The notes beneath the pieces are model-generated. The model did not search any database and was not told where the DNA came from. It worked only from the letters and a program-made list of their open reading frames with translations. Position numbers and translations under genes: made by a program. A stretch of 64,000 bases of DNA from Lysobacter capsici (GTDB taxonomy: Bacteria; Pseudomonadota; Gammaproteobacteria; Xanthomonadales; Xanthomonadaceae), in the NCBI RefSeq assembly GCF_014779555.2, contig NZ_CP094357.1, positions 3,348,001 through 3,412,000 of the forward strand, in the 5' to 3' direction. Each line of letters opens with the position of its first letter. Position 1 is the first letter of the stretch. Of the stretch, positions 51,638 to 60,650 are shown piece by piece.

Positions 51638-52078
51638 TCAAGACTTCGCCGCGGACGCATCCAGGTCATAGCAATGATCGCCAGCCGGATGACGCCAGCC
51701 TTTGCCCAGCCACGGCATCGGATCGCGCATTGCGGTCGCTCCTTGCGCGGTGTCGGTGGCGAACCTGGCGCACAGGCGGAAGCGTCCGTTCTGGCCCGGT
51801 TGGTAGGCATACGGCGCGGTCGTGTCCGGGTCGCGGATGCTCAGCGCCAGACCCGGCTGCGCGGCCAGTTTGGTCAGGTCCGGCGGCAAGGCCTTGTGCA
51901 CGTCGAAATAGCTGCGCAGTTCTTCGACGATACGGCTCAAATCCTGCACCCGGCGCTCGTCCAGGCGCATCTGCCGCTGCGCGCCCGGCCCGCCCATCTT
52001 CACCACCGCCATGGCGATCGCCGCCACGATCACGACTCCGGCCGCGATCAGCAGCCCACGTCCGACCGATACGCTCAT
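51638..52078 (-). CDS. Small membrane-anchored protein of unknown function
   Basis: A 146-aa protein with one N-terminal membrane segment (GRGLLIAAGVVIVAAIAMAVV, 6-26) and a periplasmic domain (RMRLDERRVQDLSRIVEELRSYFDVHKALPPDLTKLAAQPGLALSIRDPDTTAPYAYQPGQNGRFRLCARFATDT ... DHCYDLDASAAKS) that resembles pseudopilin-like C-terminal domains (length, DxxRxxDL pattern), but it lacks the pilin signal. Overlaps the next gene upstream by 4 bp (ATGA). Confidence 0.75.
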   Translation of the reverse strand: MSVSVGRGLLIAAGVVIVAAIAMAVVKMGGPGAQRQMRLDERRVQDLSRIVEELRSYFDVHKALPPDLTKLAAQPGLALSIRDPDTTAPYAYQPGQNGRFRLCARFATDTAQGATAMRDPMPWLGKGWRHPAGDHCYDLDASAAKS

Positions 52079-52722
52079 GCCTGATTCTCCTCGCGACGCA
52101 GATCCCACAGGTAATAGCCGAACACGGTGCCGGCGATCACCGCCACCACCAGCACCTTCAGCACGAAGCGCACGCTCAATTCGCCGCCCAGCAGGTTGTA
52201 GACCAGCGAGGTCATGTCGCCGATCAACACCGCCGCGGCGATGAACAAGGTCAGGTAGGTCAACCATCGCCGCACCGGCGACAGGCGCTTGATCGGGTAG
52301 CGGGCGACATCGCGCGCGACCCGGTGCGAGACGAACGCGAACACCGGGAACGCGATCACCAGCGCCGACACCGACCAGCGCAGCGAATCGGCGACGTTGC
52401 GATACCACAGCTGAAAACCGCTTTCGGCCGGGTCCGGCCAACTCAGGTTGATCAGATCGAACAGCAGGCTGCCCAGGTGATAGGCGACGAAGTACAGCGT
52501 CGAGAACATCACCAGATAGGCGAAGGCCTCGCGCGCCGACAGCGACGCGCGCGGCTTCGGCACCGGCACCACGAAATCGACATCGGCGTAGGCGTCGAGC
52601 GCGCCACGGGTCTGCTCGGGACTCCAGCCCGCCGCCAGCGCCTGCGCGGTCGCCTGTTTCGACTGCCCACGCAACAAGGCTTCGCGTACGAAGCCATCCA
52701 GTTCCAGACTTGCCGAGGCCAT
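52075..52722 (-). CDS. DUF5671 domain membrane protein
   Basis: A 215-aa membrane protein with an N-terminal helical motif (ELDGFVREALLRGQSKQATAQALAAGWSPEQTRGALDAY) and four membrane segments (AREAFAYLVMFSTLYFVAYHLGSLLF, VSALVIAFPVFAFV, WLTYLTLFIAAAVLIGDMTSL, VLKVLVVAVIAGTVFGYYLWDL) typical of DUF5671. Start ATG at 52722; its stop overlaps the next start (ATGA), so the two genes are an operon. Function unknown. Confidence 0.85.
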   Translation of the reverse strand: MASASLELDGFVREALLRGQSKQATAQALAAGWSPEQTRGALDAYADVDFVVPVPKPRASLSAREAFAYLVMFSTLYFVAYHLGSLLFDLINLSWPDPAESGFQLWYRNVADSLRWSVSALVIAFPVFAFVSHRVARDVARYPIKRLSPVRRWLTYLTLFIAAAVLIGDMTSLVYNLLGGELSVRFVLKVLVVAVIAGTVFGYYLWDLRREENQA

Positions 52723-52992
52723 GCGGGCGGCTCCATTGAGTGACGCCCGGAATTTAACAGCAAGCCGACGCGGTACGCGGCGCATCGTCGAGGTAGCGCG
52801 GAACGCTACCTGGCGGATACAGGCGGACTACGTTCTGCCGGGATCGCGAACGCATGCATCGGCCAGTGAGTTGCGAGCCTTTCGCCTCATCGCAACAGGC
52901 TTCCAGCGCAATCCACCGGCGTGACCGCCGCCGGCTGCCGCGCGTACGTGTCGCTGTTCGCCAGTACGTATCGAAACGGGCGAATACCGCCG

Positions 52993-53388
52993 TCAGCGCT
53001 CGCGCGCGGCGGATCGAGCGTCATATACATCCGATTCGGCCCGGTATTCGGCCGACCATTCCAGCAGGTCCGGCCGTTTCAGCCAGTACGACTCGCCGAC
53101 GATGCGCAGCATCGCCCAGTGCCATGCGTGGTCGTGGAACACCAGCCCGCGTAAATGTTTCCCAGCCGGCTCGTAGGGATAGAACGACTGCGCGGCTTCG
53201 CGCGCATCGGATGGCAACAGGCCTGCGTAGGCGACAAGGCACCACGCATACATGTGCCGCTCGCTTTCGAGGTAATCGAGGTATTCCTGCTCGGTCCAAT
53301 TGGCTTGGATGACGGCATCTCGGGCGCGTGTGGCGAATATTATAAACGAAGCCGGCGCGCGCCTTGGCGCTGGCTCCGCGGTGCGCAT
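52993..53388 (-). CDS. Hypothetical protein, start uncertain
   Basis: The conserved-looking part is NWTEQEYLDYLESERHMYAWCLVAYAGLLPSDAREAAQSFYPYEPAGKHLRGLVFHDHAWHWAMLRIVGESYWLKRP, with acidic/aromatic composition typical of a soluble protein. The first ATG that covers it is at 53388, but a TATAAT-like box (TTTATAAT, minus strand at about 53338) lies between that ATG and the conserved part, so the true start may be a non-ATG codon near 53310. No family recognised. Confidence 0.45.
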   Translation of the reverse strand: MRTAEPAPRRAPASFIIFATRARDAVIQANWTEQEYLDYLESERHMYAWCLVAYAGLLPSDAREAAQSFYPYEPAGKHLRGLVFHDHAWHWAMLRIVGESYWLKRPDLLEWSAEYRAESDVYDARSAARER

Positions 53389-53676
53389 TCCCCGGCCCGC
53401 GCGGCCGATCCATGCCGGGTATCGCAAAACGGCAAAAACGCGGTCTTCGCCTTGCTCCGGCCAGCCGGATCGACGGCCCGCGCGCCGCGCCCGGCGCTGA
53501 TCATGAACGCGGAAAACCTGTGTTATGTTCGCGCCCAGCCGCACTTAACCCGGATCGAGACGGCCGCGAATGTGACAAGGACCCCGTTGACCACGCGCCT
53601 GTTCCACCCTGCCGCCACGACCGCGACGCCCACTGCGCGATCGCGCCGCGCACTGCCGTTCCTGCAATCCCGATCC

Positions 53677-54024
53677 ATGCGCGCAAGCGCGCTGCGCTGC
53701 GCCGTGCTCCTCACCCTTTTGCTATCGGCCTGCACCATGCAAACCACAGCCCCCTTCGATTCCGCCAGCTGGAAATCCCAACGCGGCGCCGACGCCCAGC
53801 ACAACCGGCGCGGGACCATGGTCGCCGCGCTGGAAAAATCGATCGCGGTCGGCATGCCGCGCGCGCAGGTGCTCGGCCTGCTCGGCGAACCCGACTCCAC
53901 CGATGCGGCCAGCTCGACCGATGTGTACGAACTCGGCGTGGCCCAGTACGGCGTCGACGAAGAGTTCTACCAGATCCACTACCAGGACGGGAAAGTCGCC
54001 TCCCATCGCTGGGGCCGCCGCTAG
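53677..54024 (+). CDS. BamE/SmpA-OmlA-like lipoprotein upstream of an XVIPCD-like gene
   Basis: A 115-aa lipoprotein: MRASALRCAVLLTLLLSAC with Cys19. The domain SIAVGMPRAQVLGLLGEPDSTDAASSTDVYELGVAQYGVDEEFYQIHYQDGKVASHRWGRR has the BamE/SmpA fold pattern (GM-x-x-x-x-V-x-x-LLG-x-P, Y-x-LG). It is not the BamE of the outer-membrane assembly complex by context. It lies 56 bases upstream of an XVIPCD-bearing gene, the position of an immunity gene. Start ATG at 53677, because the signal peptide begins there. Confidence 0.75.
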   Translation: MRASALRCAVLLTLLLSACTMQTTAPFDSASWKSQRGADAQHNRRGTMVAALEKSIAVGMPRAQVLGLLGEPDSTDAASSTDVYELGVAQYGVDEEFYQIHYQDGKVASHRWGRR

Positions 54025-54080
54025 ACCCCGCCCGCACTCACACAACCGACGCGTACGACTGAAGAATCAGGGAGCCTGCC

Positions 54081-55193
54081 ATGCCGACCCGGCCCGATCT
54101 GGCGAACGTCCGCACCACCTACCAAGTCGCCGACGATCAGATGATCGATTACCGGCCGCGCTTGTACGGCGCGGTCGATATTCCGTTCACCGATTCGGTC
54201 AAGGTCACCAAGACCGAAGGCGCCCTGCTCGACAAGCTGACCCAGGATCACGGCTTGATGGGGCTGAAGGATTTCGACGGCATGCGCAAGCTGGCTTTCA
54301 GCGAGGGCGTCGCGCGTTTTCCCGACAATCCGCTGCCGGCCACTGTTCCGCCGGACCGCGCGCGCGAATGGCAAGGCAACGACGGCCATCGCGATGCGTT
54401 CCGCCACGCGTACTGGAACGCGCAGATGGCGCAGAAGTACGGCTCGCAATGGTCCGAGGCCTTCGCCACCGCGCACGAAGGCGTGCCGGGCAACACCGCC
54501 AATCGCGAAGCGATGGATCTGTACAACAACCAGATCGGGCGTTCGATCGGCGCCGGACACCCCAACGCCACGCCGAAGGAACTCGCCGATCTGGTCGAGC
54601 AATCCTTGAACCAGGGCAAGCTGGTGGTGATCGATCGCAACGGTCAACTCGAATGGAGCGATCGGGTCGCCAAGGGCCAGCACGGACTCGCGCCGGACGA
54701 GGTGATCGGGCCGCATCTGCGCACGCCCGGGGTCGTGTCCACCGACACTTCGATCAGCGCCAACACCGCGCCGCCCGCGCCCGGTCAGCCCGAGACGCGC
54801 TTGGCCGCGACGGACCCGTCGGGCAGCGTCGAGCGGATGCGTCAGGACCCGATGTACGCGCAAGTGGTCGCGGCGATGGAAGCCAAGGGCCTGCGCGACG
54901 ACGGCCTGGCCGCGAACTTCTATGCCGGCGCGACCCGCGAAGGTCTGTCCGGCGTGGCCAGCATCGAGATCGGCAAGCCGGTCAACGACGCCCGCGGCCA
55001 ACCCGACCGCAATTACTTCGTGATGGAAGGCAGCACCGGCCCGCTCGGCCCGGCGCACGCCCGCGTCAGCGAGAACGAAGCGCGCGCGACTTCGGTGCAG
55101 GTGGCGGCGAACAACGCCGAGCAGGCGCGCAGCCAGCAGGTAGCGGCCGCCGATCAACAGCAAGAGCGCAAGCCGGTTTCGTTGAACGTCTGA
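54081..55193 (+). CDS. Probable type IV effector with DUF6973-like domain and divergent XVIPCD
   Basis: A 370-aa protein without a signal peptide. Residues 80-160 have a His/Asp-rich motif set: GNDGHRDAFRHAYWNAQMA (His103, His109), FATAHEG (His132, Glu133) and NREAMDLYNNQIGR (Asp146), as in DUF6973-type putative hydrolases. The C-terminal 120 residues follow the XVIPCD plan (DPMYAQVVAAMEAKGLRDDGLAANFYAGATREGLSGVASIEIG, DRNYFVMEGSTGPLGPAHARVSENEARATS, Gln-rich tail) but lack the RIDHVV and FAVQG sequences. No PG_binding_1. Target could be a lipid or peptidoglycan; unknown. Start ATG 54081. Confidence 0.72.
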   Translation: MPTRPDLANVRTTYQVADDQMIDYRPRLYGAVDIPFTDSVKVTKTEGALLDKLTQDHGLMGLKDFDGMRKLAFSEGVARFPDNPLPATVPPDRAREWQGNDGHRDAFRHAYWNAQMAQKYGSQWSEAFATAHEGVPGNTANREAMDLYNNQIGRSIGAGHPNATPKELADLVEQSLNQGKLVVIDRNGQLEWSDRVAKGQHGLAPDEVIGPHLRTPGVVSTDTSISANTAPPAPGQPETRLAATDPSGSVERMRQDPMYAQVVAAMEAKGLRDDGLAANFYAGATREGLSGVASIEIGKPVNDARGQPDRNYFVMEGSTGPLGPAHARVSENEARATSVQVAANNAEQARSQQVAAADQQQERKPVSLNV

Positions 55194-55283
55194 CGCCGCC
55201 TGAACCGGCCGGTCACGACCGACCGCGCGGTCGGCGTGGCTTCTCATGCCGCGCGGCGGTGGCTGCGTTGCCGCCGCCGTGCC

Positions 55284-55577
55284 TTAGTTGAACACCCTGC
55301 CCGACTGCGCGCTGATCTGGCTGTCCGCATAGCCCGACGCCCGCAACTGCGCATACGAGGCCGGCGCCATGTCGGCGAAGGTCGCCATCGGCTGGGCGCA
55401 ACCGGGACAGGCGAATGCGATGACCTCGGGCCGTCGCAGATCGACCATCTCGCCGGTCTCATCGCATACACCGAACAGCGCGCGACAGCGCGGGCAACAC
55501 GCGAGGATCAACGCGCCTTCGCCGCGGCAGCACGGGCAACGCGGTAGTTTCAGGGTGTAGTGGGTGATTTCAGACAT
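55284..55577 (-). CDS. Small zinc-ribbon-like protein
   Basis: A 97-aa protein with nine Cys: C14-x-C16-C17, C27-C28-x2-C31, C38, C57-x2-C60, consistent with two zinc-binding knuckles or ribbons. The rest is not recognised. It is convergent with the effector gene, 90 bases away. Possibly a DNA- or protein-binding zinc-ribbon; not a known family. Confidence 0.7.
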   Translation of the reverse strand: MSEITHYTLKLPRCPCCRGEGALILACCPRCRALFGVCDETGEMVDLRRPEVIAFACPGCAQPMATFADMAPASYAQLRASGYADSQISAQSGRVFN

Positions 55578-55679
55578 GGGGCTCAGGTGGATTGCGGGAA
55601 CGCGGCCGACGCCAGTTCGGCCGCGAGCGACTGCTGCCGTCGATAGAACAAGGCCATACGAGGTTCGCCGCGCAGTGGT

Positions 55680-56117
55680 TCATCGCTTGCGCGGCGGGGG
55701 GATCCACTTCAACGGAATGCTGGCGCGGATGGCGGTGAAACAATCCGCGCCTTCGCGCCCGGAAACAAACGTATCCAGACAGGAGGCCCGGTCGCTGTAC
55801 CGCACCGCCGAGGGTTCGACCGGTTGCAGATCCTCGGAGAAACGCCGGTTCAGCAGAACCAGCGCCGCGCCGACCAGGGCGACGCACTCGGGCATGATCG
55901 CCGCGGCCGGCGGCCTGTCGAAATGCATCGGGCAATCGACAGCGACCGCGGCATCGTTGGATCGCAGATCGCGCTCGGAAGCGGCGGCCACGTCGTAGAC
56001 ATCGCACCAATCACTGTTTTCCTTGCTGCATGCCCCGCTGGAATCGGAGTCCGGCACGGTCGCGCAGCCCGAAACAGAGAGCATCGCAAGCAATGCCCAC
56101 GGCATGCCCGCGCGCAT
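55680..56117 (-). CDS. Lipoprotein of unknown function
   Basis: Lipoprotein: MRAGMPWALLAMLSVSGCATVPDSDSS with Cys18. I start at 56117 because the signal peptide is at this Met; the longer frame to 56207 would place it internally. Four further Cys (ACSKENSDWC, DCPMHFD, SCLDTF) suggest disulfides. Family not recognised. Downstream of an unrelated gene. Confidence 0.65.
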   Translation of the reverse strand: MRAGMPWALLAMLSVSGCATVPDSDSSGACSKENSDWCDVYDVAAASERDLRSNDAAVAVDCPMHFDRPPAAAIMPECVALVGAALVLLNRRFSEDLQPVEPSAVRYSDRASCLDTFVSGREGADCFTAIRASIPLKWIPPPRKR

Positions 56118-56228
56118 CGTGGCGCCACCGGCCCGGTCGACGCGCAAGCGGGCGACAGGTCGATTCGATGGCGCGATCGCCGCTGCGAATTTCATGGCTG
56201 CATCCAATGCTGTAAACCGCGACCAATA

Positions 56229-56726
56229 TCAGTCCCACCAGGTTATGACAACCTGATCGCTCTCGCTCGCCGCAGCATAGAATTTAACGAGTGCGGACGC
56301 ATGCCGCCGGATATACGCGGGAAAATCGTCGGGTAGCTCACGATCAGGATGAGCCGCACGTACTGAGGCGCGGGTTTTCGTCATCGATGCGATGGGCAGA
56401 CGCGACAGTTCGGTCGCGATCTTCTTGACCGTATCGCGCTGATGCATCGCGATTTCACTGTAAACCCGATGGGTCGGCGTTCCGTCCGGGTAATCGGCAT
56501 TGAGCCGTTCCGCACCGTCGAACGCCTGTTCCACTACCGCGGCCAAATCCGCTTCGTTCATGGCATACAGCGACCAATACAGAACCTGCGGCGACCAGTC
56601 GAAGTCGGCGAATGCGTCGTTCCCGGCGATATCCAAGGACACGATGGACTCCAAAGCGGCCGCGCTGCCGCGTGCGCAAGATGCTCTGAGGGCGCTGATT
56701 CGAGCCAACTGCTGGGTGACGGCCAT
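56229..56726 (-). CDS. Hypothetical cytosolic protein
   Basis: A 165-aa soluble, mostly helical protein (MAVTQQLARISALRASCARGSAAALESIVSLDIAGNDAFADFDWSPQVLYWSLYAMNEADLAAVVEQAFDGAERLNADYPDGTPTHRVYSEI ... SDQVVITWWD). It resembles proteins of immunity or toxin-neighbour type by size and composition but no family is recognised. Start ATG 56726 (AAGGATCATCGGCA upstream). Followed by a lipoprotein gene. Confidence 0.65.
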   Translation of the reverse strand: MAVTQQLARISALRASCARGSAAALESIVSLDIAGNDAFADFDWSPQVLYWSLYAMNEADLAAVVEQAFDGAERLNADYPDGTPTHRVYSEIAMHQRDTVKKIATELSRLPIASMTKTRASVRAAHPDRELPDDFPAYIRRHASALVKFYAAASESDQVVITWWD

Positions 56727-56841
56727 TGCCGATGATCCTTGAATCGGTTTCGCAGGCAAGTCGAACCTGCGTATTGCAAACCCTGGCCGCTTCAGACTTC
56801 GTCGATTGCCGCGGTCACTCAATACGACGACGCCGGCAAGA

Positions 56842-57588
56842 TCAGACCGCTCCGGCACTCACCGCGACCCCATGCGCGAGCGCATGCGCCAGGAACGCCG
56901 ACTCCAGCCCCCAACGCGCATAGAGCACTCCGAACAGAAAACCGGGGACGGCGTTGCCGACGATCGCATAGATCACCACCTCCGGATCGAGCCGTATGCC
57001 CATTGCCGAGATCGCCGGAAGGTGACCGATTCCGAACAGCAACGCGGCCACCAAGGCGGCGCTCCACAGATGGACCGGCCGCGGCATGCCCGCACCGCGC
57101 GCAACGATTCGCCAACCCAGCCAGGCCAGTAGCGTCATCAATCCCCAACGCATCAGGATCTCTTCGGTGATGCCGCCGTAGAGCAGCCGAGCGGCGAGCG
57201 GGATCGTCAACGTGGCGCCCGCCTCGCGCAGCGCCGCGGGCGCGGCGTTCACCGCGGACACCAGCATCGCGCCAGCGACGAGGCCGCCGATGAGGCCCGG
57301 AACGATTTGCGGTTTTGCCGTGCTCCACCAACCCGATCGATCGGCGATCGCCTGCATCACCGGCGCCCTGAGCCCCAACGGTCGCGACAGCGCGACACCG
57401 GCCCAAACCGCCAGCGCCAGCAGCACGCCGCTTTGGACCAGGCTCGCGGTGAGGATCAACCACACAGGAACCGGGACCGGCCCCTTGAGCAAAAGCTGCG
57501 GAACGACGGTGAGCGTCAGCACGATCACCCCGGCCATGCCGGCCAGCCAGATGACGCCACCCAAACGCAGTCCGGGGCGAATACCCAT
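56842..57588 (-). CDS. CPBP family intramembrane metalloprotease
   Basis: A 248-aa membrane protein with eight hydrophobic segments. The CPBP (CAAX protease and bacteriocin-processing) motifs are TEEILMRWG (Glu142-Glu143, Arg147), FGIGHLP (His189) and AFLAHALAHG (His235, His239). Such enzymes cleave peptides in the membrane; in bacteria some process or resist bacteriocins. Substrate unknown. Alone on the minus strand. Confidence 0.92.
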   Translation of the reverse strand: MGIRPGLRLGGVIWLAGMAGVIVLTLTVVPQLLLKGPVPVPVWLILTASLVQSGVLLALAVWAGVALSRPLGLRAPVMQAIADRSGWWSTAKPQIVPGLIGGLVAGAMLVSAVNAAPAALREAGATLTIPLAARLLYGGITEEILMRWGLMTLLAWLGWRIVARGAGMPRPVHLWSAALVAALLFGIGHLPAISAMGIRLDPEVVIYAIVGNAVPGFLFGVLYARWGLESAFLAHALAHGVAVSAGAV

Positions 57589-58012
57589 CCCGTCCTTCTC
57601 AAAGCCCGCGATGCCGCCAGTCTAACCCTGAGCATTTCGCGGCGACGCCGGTTCTGTCGCGCCCCTCGCCGGCTTCATCGGAAAGTATTCCGTCGCGGAC
57701 GAGCCTGTTCTTCGTGTTTTCGACACATGCCGTGCGAGACAGACCGCGTCTTGGGCGCCCGAGCCCGCTCGAACGCGCCCACGGGCCCTGGTCTATGGAA
57801 GCTCAACGGGCTTGCGGATGATCACGCCGCTTCGCCGATCGCGTCGCGGCTCACGTCCTGAAGAATATTCATCGTCCGCCGGCACGCGGCACCGGCGCGT
57901 ATCTGTCGGCGCGAATCCGAGCGAACGCAGGGACCTTGGCCGCTATCGCATGCCCGCCGAGACGTAGCGACGATCGCCGCCACGTCCCTGCCGTCCAGCC
58001 CGTATCGCCCGA
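57589..58012. other. 424-base region without a supported gene
   Basis: Between the CPBP protease and the large secreted protein. No gene, repeat or clear regulatory site recognised; short frames are Arg/Pro-rich and lack family features. Confidence 0.4.
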
Positions 58013-60391
58013 TCAGTTCACCTGGCAGTCGAAGCTCAAGGTCGCGCTCTGGCCCGCCGCCAGCGTCGCCAGCACGATGCCGCCGGCGCCGGTCAGATCG
58101 GCGACGGTGAACGAGCCCGGCGGGACGCCATTGCCGGTGATGGTGACCGGGTTGCCGGGGGCGCAGGTGATGCCCGCGGTGGGCGCGTCGCGCACCACCG
58201 CGCCGGTGATCGAGCTCGTACCGTTGTTGGTCGCCACCAGGGTGTAGGTCGTCGTCTGCGCGGCGTTGACCGTGTCGCCCGCCTGATCCAGCGGGCCGGC
58301 CGCCGGCGTATTGGTCTTGGTGATCGACAGGTCGGTACTGCGGTGGGTATTGGTGTAGGTGCACACGATCGCCGTATCGGCCGCGCCGACGCTGAGCCCG
58401 TCGGCCGGATTGGTGTCGGCGGCGCCGGTACAGGCCAGGACGGTGTCGTACGCGCCACCGTTCGCGGCCGCCAGGGTCTCGGCCAGGGTCAGGTTGTCGC
58501 CGACGAAGCTCACCGTCGGCGTGGCGTCGGTATCGAGTTCGTTCGGGGCGCCGGCATCGGAATCGAAGGTGTCGATGACCGTGCCGCCACGCGAGGCCGT
58601 GATCGTCGCATCGTCGCCGACCACCGCGGAGGCCCATTGCTTGCGCAAGGTCAGGTTCACGGCGCGCGGCGCGTTGGTAAAGGTGCACTGGATCTGGCGT
58701 CCGCCCGTGGTCACCGACAGGCCGGCGAACGGCAAGGTCAACGTGCGCGTGGCGGCGGTGTAGGTCGCGCTCTGCCCGGCCGCCAGCCCGGTGCACGACG
58801 GCGTGCCGCTCACGTCCCAGCCGGCCGGCAGGGCGGTTTCGGTGACCGTGGTGTTCGCGGTCAGGCTTGCGATCGTCAAGGTCTGCGCCGCGCCCGCCGT
58901 GCCCGGCGCGCCGGCCGCAGTGGTGACGATGGTGTGGTTGGCGATGCCGTTGTTGCCGCTGAAGCTGAAGCTGCCGGTGGTGTCCTGCGAGATCTTGGTG
59001 ACGGTCAGGCGGTTGACCACCCACTCCATCGCAACGGTCTGCAGTGCCAGGTTGAGGCCGGTCGAGGTGGTGATGTTGTCCACCGCGCCGTCGCCGTTGT
59101 TGACCACGTTGTTGAACACGCCGGCCGTGTTGCTGACCACGTCCACGGCGATCGTACAGGCGGTGGCGATGCCGCCGTTGCCGCTGGGGGTGCCGGCCGG
59201 CAGGTTGCCGTTGGTAACCGTAAGCGTGGTGCCGCCGGCGGTGGCGTTGGTGGTGGCCGTGCAGCCGGGGGTGCCGCCGACCACGATGTTGGGCGTGGCG
59301 GCGATGGTCACCCCGGCCGGCAGGGTTTCGGTGAAGGCCCAGCCGTTCTTGAGCTGGTTATCGCCCGCGGTGTTGGTGATGGTGAAGGTGATTCGCTTGG
59401 TCTGGGTGACGTAGTCGATCCCGTCCACCGCCTTGGAAAGCGTGGGCGAAACGTCCACCGCGGTGAAGTTGTCCCAGGCCCAGTCGTTGCCCGCGCCGGA
59501 GGCCTGCTGGTTGGCGATGCTGAAGGTCATCGCGGCGTTGACCAGCCGGGCTCCGGCGCCGGCTGGAAAGTAAGTGGCCACCCGGCCAGTGATCGCAGCG
59601 GACACCCCTTTGGGCGGGATGTTATAGGTTCTGACATCCGAGCCCATGGTGCATAAATCGGTATTGCCGGCGCCGAGCTGGGTGCCGTTGAGCGAGAACG
59701 TGATCAGCGGGTGGGCCGCCTGGCAGTTCTGCGCGGCGGCGATGAAACTGAAGGTCACGAAGCGGCCGGTGCCGCCGGGCGGACGGGCCGGCAGCGGGAT
59801 CGTCGCCGCGTTGGTGATCACGGTATTGGGAGCGCCCGGGTCGCCGCCGGTATAAGCGGTCAAGGCCAGGTTGTTGGTCGCCGTGGCGCCCGCGTTGACG
59901 GGGTCCTGCCCGCCGGGGAGATTTGCCTGGTAAGCGCCCAGGCTGAGCGCGAGGCCTTGCACGCGGTTCCAGTTCACCTGGCCGCCGCAGGCCGTGGAGC
60001 CCGTGGCGTTGTTATCGGTCATCGCCCAGGACGTTACCCGGCCGTTGCAGTTATTGGCGGTGCCCGACCAGACCGGGTTATTGGCCGTGTAGGTCATGTT
60101 GGTGGGAGCGGCGCCGGTGAAGTTGGTGATCGACGCCGGATCGCTGGTCGGCGTGACCGGAGTGCCGCTCGAGGTGACGCGACCGCCGCTAAACGTCTCC
60201 TGGAAGATGGCTGTCTGCGCATAGACGGGAGAAGCCGCGCCCAGGCCGCAGGCCAGCAGCAATGCGAGCGGGCCCCGCCGCAGTCCCGACGAAGCCGTCG
60301 CCCGCCGCGCGCGCGCCGCAGCGCCGTCCAAACGTCCCGCCGAGGCCGCGACACCCGCGCGCGCGCCCATCTTCCCCGATCGCTTACCCAT
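58013..60391 (-). CDS. Large secreted protein with DUF11-like and prealbumin-like repeats
   Basis: A 792-aa secreted protein. After an Arg-rich leader a signal peptide ends in ASPVYAQ (about residue 59). The N-terminal 250 residues form a beta-sandwich (GSGTANNCNGRVTSWAMTDN, FDDFVT-like), followed by repeated immunoglobulin-like units: LSKAVDGIDYVTQTKRITFTITNTAGDNQLKNGWAFTETLPAGVTIAAT, LTVTKISQDTTGSFSFSGNNGIANHTIVTTAAG, LTLRKQWASAVVGDDATITA, and a DUF11-type unit LSITKTNTPAAGPLDQAGDTVNAAQTTTYTLVATNNGTSSITGAVVRDAPTAGITC. No membrane anchor at the C-terminus, so secretion or outer-surface attachment by an unknown route. The start is uncertain by about 30 residues. Confidence 0.85.
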   Translation of the reverse strand: MGKRSGKMGARAGVAASAGRLDGAAARARRATASSGLRRGPLALLLACGLGAASPVYAQTAIFQETFSGGRVTSSGTPVTPTSDPASITNFTGAAPTNMTYTANNPVWSGTANNCNGRVTSWAMTDNNATGSTACGGQVNWNRVQGLALSLGAYQANLPGGQDPVNAGATATNNLALTAYTGGDPGAPNTVITNAATIPLPARPPGGTGRFVTFSFIAAAQNCQAAHPLITFSLNGTQLGAGNTDLCTMGSDVRTYNIPPKGVSAAITGRVATYFPAGAGARLVNAAMTFSIANQQASGAGNDWAWDNFTAVDVSPTLSKAVDGIDYVTQTKRITFTITNTAGDNQLKNGWAFTETLPAGVTIAATPNIVVGGTPGCTATTNATAGGTTLTVTNGNLPAGTPSGNGGIATACTIAVDVVSNTAGVFNNVVNNGDGAVDNITTSTGLNLALQTVAMEWVVNRLTVTKISQDTTGSFSFSGNNGIANHTIVTTAAGAPGTAGAAQTLTIASLTANTTVTETALPAGWDVSGTPSCTGLAAGQSATYTAATRTLTLPFAGLSVTTGGRQIQCTFTNAPRAVNLTLRKQWASAVVGDDATITASRGGTVIDTFDSDAGAPNELDTDATPTVSFVGDNLTLAETLAAANGGAYDTVLACTGAADTNPADGLSVGAADTAIVCTYTNTHRSTDLSITKTNTPAAGPLDQAGDTVNAAQTTTYTLVATNNGTSSITGAVVRDAPTAGITCAPGNPVTITGNGVPPGSFTVADLTGAGGIVLATLAAGQSATLSFDCQVN

Positions 60392-60600
60392 TGCATCCCC
60401 TGAGCATTGCCGAGGCGAAATCCGCCTTATTGCTTGCTATCGCCGAAAGCCCGGCGATCAGGACATGACCTGGGCGATCGCATCCGTCGCCACCGCTTGA
60501 GCGGATTGGCAAGCACGCCCGGCGGACGCAGAACACGATTTTGGTGAGCGCAGGCGCAGCGCGAAACGCGCGAACCACCCAGATGGCCCGCCACAAACGA

Positions 60601-60626
60601 AAAAACGGGCCGAAGCCCGTTTTTCC
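60601..60626 (-). terminator. Intrinsic terminator after pnp
   Basis: Perfect arms AAAAACGGGC (60601-60610) and GCCCGTTTTT (60615-60624) with a cgaa loop and T-run. 27 bases after the pnp stop. Confidence 0.9.
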
Positions 60627-60650
60627 GAATCCGACAATGACGCGCGGCGA

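Noticed and set aside
53677-54024. BamE of the outer-membrane assembly complex
   Set aside because: The gene's position next to an XVIPCD-like gene and not fur or smpB-type neighbours argues for a divergent paralogue.
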